DNA of 28,443 bases from Prorocentrum cordatum (Eukaryota > Sar > Dinophyceae > Prorocentrales > Prorocentraceae), in contig CAUYUJ010002767.1 of NCBI GenBank assembly GCA_963575745.1, positions 57,501 to 85,943 on the forward strand, given 5' to 3'. Below are positions 26,131 through 28,443 of the stretch, one piece after another. Within the stretch, counting starts at the first letter, position 1. Every line of letters starts with the position of its first letter. The position numbers and the translations under genes were made by a program. Below the pieces are notes generated by a model. That model was not told the DNA's origin, made no database searches, and was given only the letters and a program-made list of their open reading frames with translations.

Positions 26131-26235
26131 GGCCTCCCCCGCATCGATGGCCCCGCGCCAAGGCCAGACCCGCCGCCGCCCGCCGCTTGCGGCCGGGCCT
26201 GCGAGGGGGACGCGGCGGCAGGCTGGGCTGCCGCG

Positions 26236-26670
26236 GGGTAGGAGGAGGAGGAGGAGGAGGAGGAGGAGGAGGAGGAGGAGGAGGAGGAGGAGGATGGAGG
26301 GAGGAGGAGGAGGAGCAGTGAGGAGGAGGAGGAGGAGCAGGAGCATGAGGAGGACAGCAGGAGGGAGGAGGAGGAGGAGGGGAGGAGGAGGAGGAGGAGG
26401 AGGCAGGAGGAGGAGGAGGAGGAGGAGCGGAAGTGGAGAAGGAGGGAGGAGGAGCAGGAGGAGGAAGAGGAGGAGGAGGAGGAGGAGCAGAAGGAGGAGG
26501 AGGAGGAGGAGGAGGAGGAGCAGAAGGAGGAGGAGGAGGTGGGAGGAGGAGGTGGAGGAGGAGGAGGAGGAGAGGAAGTGGAGAAGAAGGAGGAGGAGGA
26601 GCAGGAGGAGGAGGAGGAGGAGCAGAAGGAGGAGGAGGAGGAGGAGGAGGAGGAGGACCAGGAGGAGGGT
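26236..26670 (+). repeat. (GGA)n purine array, about 430 bp
   Basis: GGA/GAG with CAG and AAG interruptions that recur in blocks (ggagcagaaggaggagg appears several times), so parts of it are duplicated. The long Pro/Ser-rich minus-strand and Arg/Glu-rich plus-strand frames are artefacts. Confidence 0.95.
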
Positions 26671-26945
26671 CGCCGCTGGTCGCCAGGGTCTTCGTTTTCC
26701 CTCTCGAGCTGCTTGTTTGTTTGCTCGTGTTCCTGAGATCTGGATTCTTATGTCTTGTCTTACTCGTCTCGTCTGCCTTGATTCGGTTACCAGTTGCTAC
26801 TTGCATTTCTTGTCATTGTCTTGCCAGAAGTCCTACTCGTATTGGTGCGCTTCGTCTTATAGATCTTCGTCTCATTCATATGCCATAATGTGATTATCTC
26901 TACTATTCTTCTCCTGTTCGTTCATCCCTCTCGTCGTCGTCGTCG
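26671..26945 (+). other. T-rich stretch opposite in skew to 25900-26130
   Basis: C/T-rich with words like cttgtcttactcgtctcgtc. The word tcttcgttttccctc at 26690-26704 is the reverse complement of gagggaaaacgaaga at 26036-26050. No gene. Confidence 0.5.
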
Positions 26946-27286
26946 CGGTATTTTTCGGACTTCTGGATCTCCTGGGCCCCCCCCGCCACGAGCAGGCCGA
27001 ACGATGATCAGGCACGGCGATGCAGCTTTGCGGCGTCGGGCTTTCGGATCCCTGGACGTCAACGTCTTGAACACACCAGGGCGGAGTTTTTCGCAACCTC
27101 TGCCCCCCCCCCTTCTGAGATCCGACGCCGCGAACAACACAGCAGCATCGGCAGAACCCACGGCCAGAGCCCCATACCCCACATCCTTCGGCAGACCCCG
27201 AGGCGGAGCGACCGTGAGGACCCCCGCGCCCGCATCCGCGCGACGAGGCCCGTTGTGAAAGCATTGCGGCGCCAGGGTCCCAGGGT
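26946..27286. other. Flank without recognised feature
   Basis: Mixed sequence; frames without recognisable domains on both strands. Confidence 0.4.
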
Positions 27287-27401
27287 TACGTCGGGCAAGC
27301 AAATGATGACGGGGACGATGGTTCGACTATTTTTGTTTTTTTTGCACCTGTTGACATTTTTTTCCTCCAACATCCGCCTGTAGGGGGACATGCCCGACCT
27401 A
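27287..27401. mobile_element. Family B element, copy 3
   Basis: The left end tacgtcgggcaagc is diverged and the right end catccgcctgtagggggaca with tgcccgaccta is well kept. The interior is T-rich (gactatttttgttttttttg). Flanks tcccagggt and tctcagggc may be an imperfect target duplication. Confidence 0.65.
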
Positions 27402-27574
27402 CTCTCAGGGCTGCTCGCCAAGGGTCTCAGGGACGCCGAGGTGCATTCGGTTCATAACTTCGAGGAAAACCCAACTCTGGCGACGAGGAGCCTGCGCGAG
27501 GCCCAGCAGGGATCCAAAACACCCAACACCTCGATCCGTCCAGGCCTCCCCTCCTGGGTCCGAGTAGCCGAGTA
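27402..27574. other. Flank without recognised feature
   Basis: Mixed sequence between family B and D elements. No gene seen. Confidence 0.4.
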
Positions 27575-27741
27575 GATGGGGTCCGAGGATCGCGCCGCAT
27601 CGTCGGTGCATCGCTGGTGCGGCGCGATGTGGAGCCTGGTTTCCTCAACCCAGGCGTCACCGATACACTGTTAACGTCGCCGATGTATCGCCAATACATC
27701 GGCGGTGCACCGGAAATGCGGCGCGATCCTCCGACCCCATC
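27575..27741. mobile_element. Family D inverted-repeat element, copy 2
   Basis: The ends gatggggtccgaggatcgcg with ccgcat and the inverted atgcggcgcgatcctccgac with cccatc match in 25 of 26 positions. The interior has gatgtatcgccaatacatcg, a further palindrome, followed by gcggtgc. The element is non-coding. Confidence 0.85.
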
Positions 27742-27799
27742 CACTCTGCATGGGGTATTCATGCAAGGGGGAGTGATTGAACTGCCGACAGAACTTGCC

Positions 27800-28050
27800 C
27801 ATCTCCCCCCTCCCTCCCTCCTGCTCCTCCTCCTCGTCCTCCTCCTCCTCTTCCCCTTCCTCCTCCTCCTGCTCCTCCTCCTCCTGCTCCTGCTCCTCCT
27901 TCCCCTCCTCCTCCTCCTCTTCACCCTCCTGCCCTCCTCCTCCTCCTCCTGCTCCTCCTCCTCTTCCTCTTCCTCCTCCTCCTCCTGCTCCTCCTTCTGC
28001 TCCTCCTCCTCCTTCTCCTCTTCCCCCTCCTCCCCTCCTCCTCTTCATCC
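27800..28050 (+). repeat. (CTC)n pyrimidine array
   Basis: About 250 bp of CTC with CTG and TTC interruptions. Ser- and Leu-rich frames are artefacts. Confidence 0.95.
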
Positions 28051-28107
28051 TCATCCTTGGACCCGTTGGGGGGGCACATCCTGTCGGATCGGGTGAAGTT
28101 GAAGCGA

Positions 28108-28278
28108 GGGTGGATGATGACGAGGAGGAGGAGGAGAAGGAGGAGGAGGAGGAGCATAAGGAGTAGGGGGACGAGGAGGAGGAGGAATAGGGGAGGAGCG
28201 GGAAGAGGGAGTGGAGGAGATGGAGGTGCAGGAGGAAGAGGAGGAGGAGGGAGGAGGAGCAGTTGGAGGAAGGGGAGG
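28108..28278 (+). repeat. (GAG)n purine array
   Basis: GAG/GGA triplets with ATA and GCA interruptions, complementary in sense to the array at 27800-28050 and separated from it by about 60 bp of unique sequence. Confidence 0.93.
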
Positions 28279-28282
28279 AGGT

Positions 28283-28357
<75 letters not shown>

Positions 28358-28381
28358 ATACTACTAGTAGTAGTAGTAGTG

Positions 28382-28416
<35 letters not shown>

Positions 28417-28443
28417 CGTAGGTCGTAGGTAGTAGGTCGTAGT
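28279..28443 (+). repeat. (TAG)n array running off the window end
   Basis: Almost pure TAG/AGT triplets with a small break (taatactactag) at about 28356-28367 that makes a local palindrome. The array decays to gtcgtaggtagtagg at the very end and may continue outside the window. Confidence 0.95.

Noticed and set aside
25796-26806. Pro/Ser-rich minus-strand frame of 336 codons
   Set aside because: Its body is the complement of the (GGA)n array and both ends fall in skewed non-coding DNA.

Overview
This window looks like nuclear DNA of a dinoflagellate. The reasons are GC-rich sequence with very low gene density, one gene broken by very long introns that use GC and GA donors as well as GT, short direct repeats at intron borders, many small inverted-repeat elements without transposase genes, and large satellite and trinucleotide arrays. 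The genus is a guess (a Prorocentrum- or Symbiodiniaceae-like genome). I see no tRNA, rRNA, CRISPR array, bacterial-type operon or viral gene.

Layout: (1) 1-870 is GC-rich, C/T-biased, non-coding DNA. (2) 871-6000 holds three head-to-tail satellite arrays with a unit of about 102 bp (15, 13 and 15 units). Each is preceded by a copy of the same short leader module, and each has its own sequence subtype. (3) 6000-7660 is a non-coding 5' flank with a C/T microsatellite, a cluster of GTGCGGTGAC-type inverted motifs, and pyrimidine tracts followed by AG that could serve spliced-leader trans-splicing. (4) 7667-24396 is one + strand gene that I rebuilt by eye as six exons (1911 nt, 636 codons plus stop). 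It is split by introns of 1617, 3789, 8800, 73 and 540 nt. (5) 24397-28443 is the 3' flank with mobile-element relics, degenerate CCGATT-type repeats and large purine/pyrimidine microsatellites, ending in a (TAG)n array.

The predicted protein is secreted or surface-exposed. In order it has a signal peptide, a LamG/concanavalin-A-like lectin fold, an 89-residue linker made of (F-P-T-x) repeats, an unrecognised Cys/Trp-containing module split between two exons, and a C-terminal von Willebrand type D-like region that starts with GDPHLQN and ends near GLLGEDDH. The reading frame closes exactly across all five introns, and four of the five pairs of splice borders carry clear short direct repeats. 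The other (exon 2/3) shares only GGAT.

The introns act as a store of repeats. They hold copies of at least seven short inverted-repeat families (called A to H here; F is an older non-inverted host repeat), some with target-site duplications and one with a paralogous empty site in the window. The 8.8 kb intron also carries an approximately 2.1 kb (GAT/GAC/GCT)n array. The long ORFs found over arrays and microsatellites are judged artefacts of low-complexity sequence.
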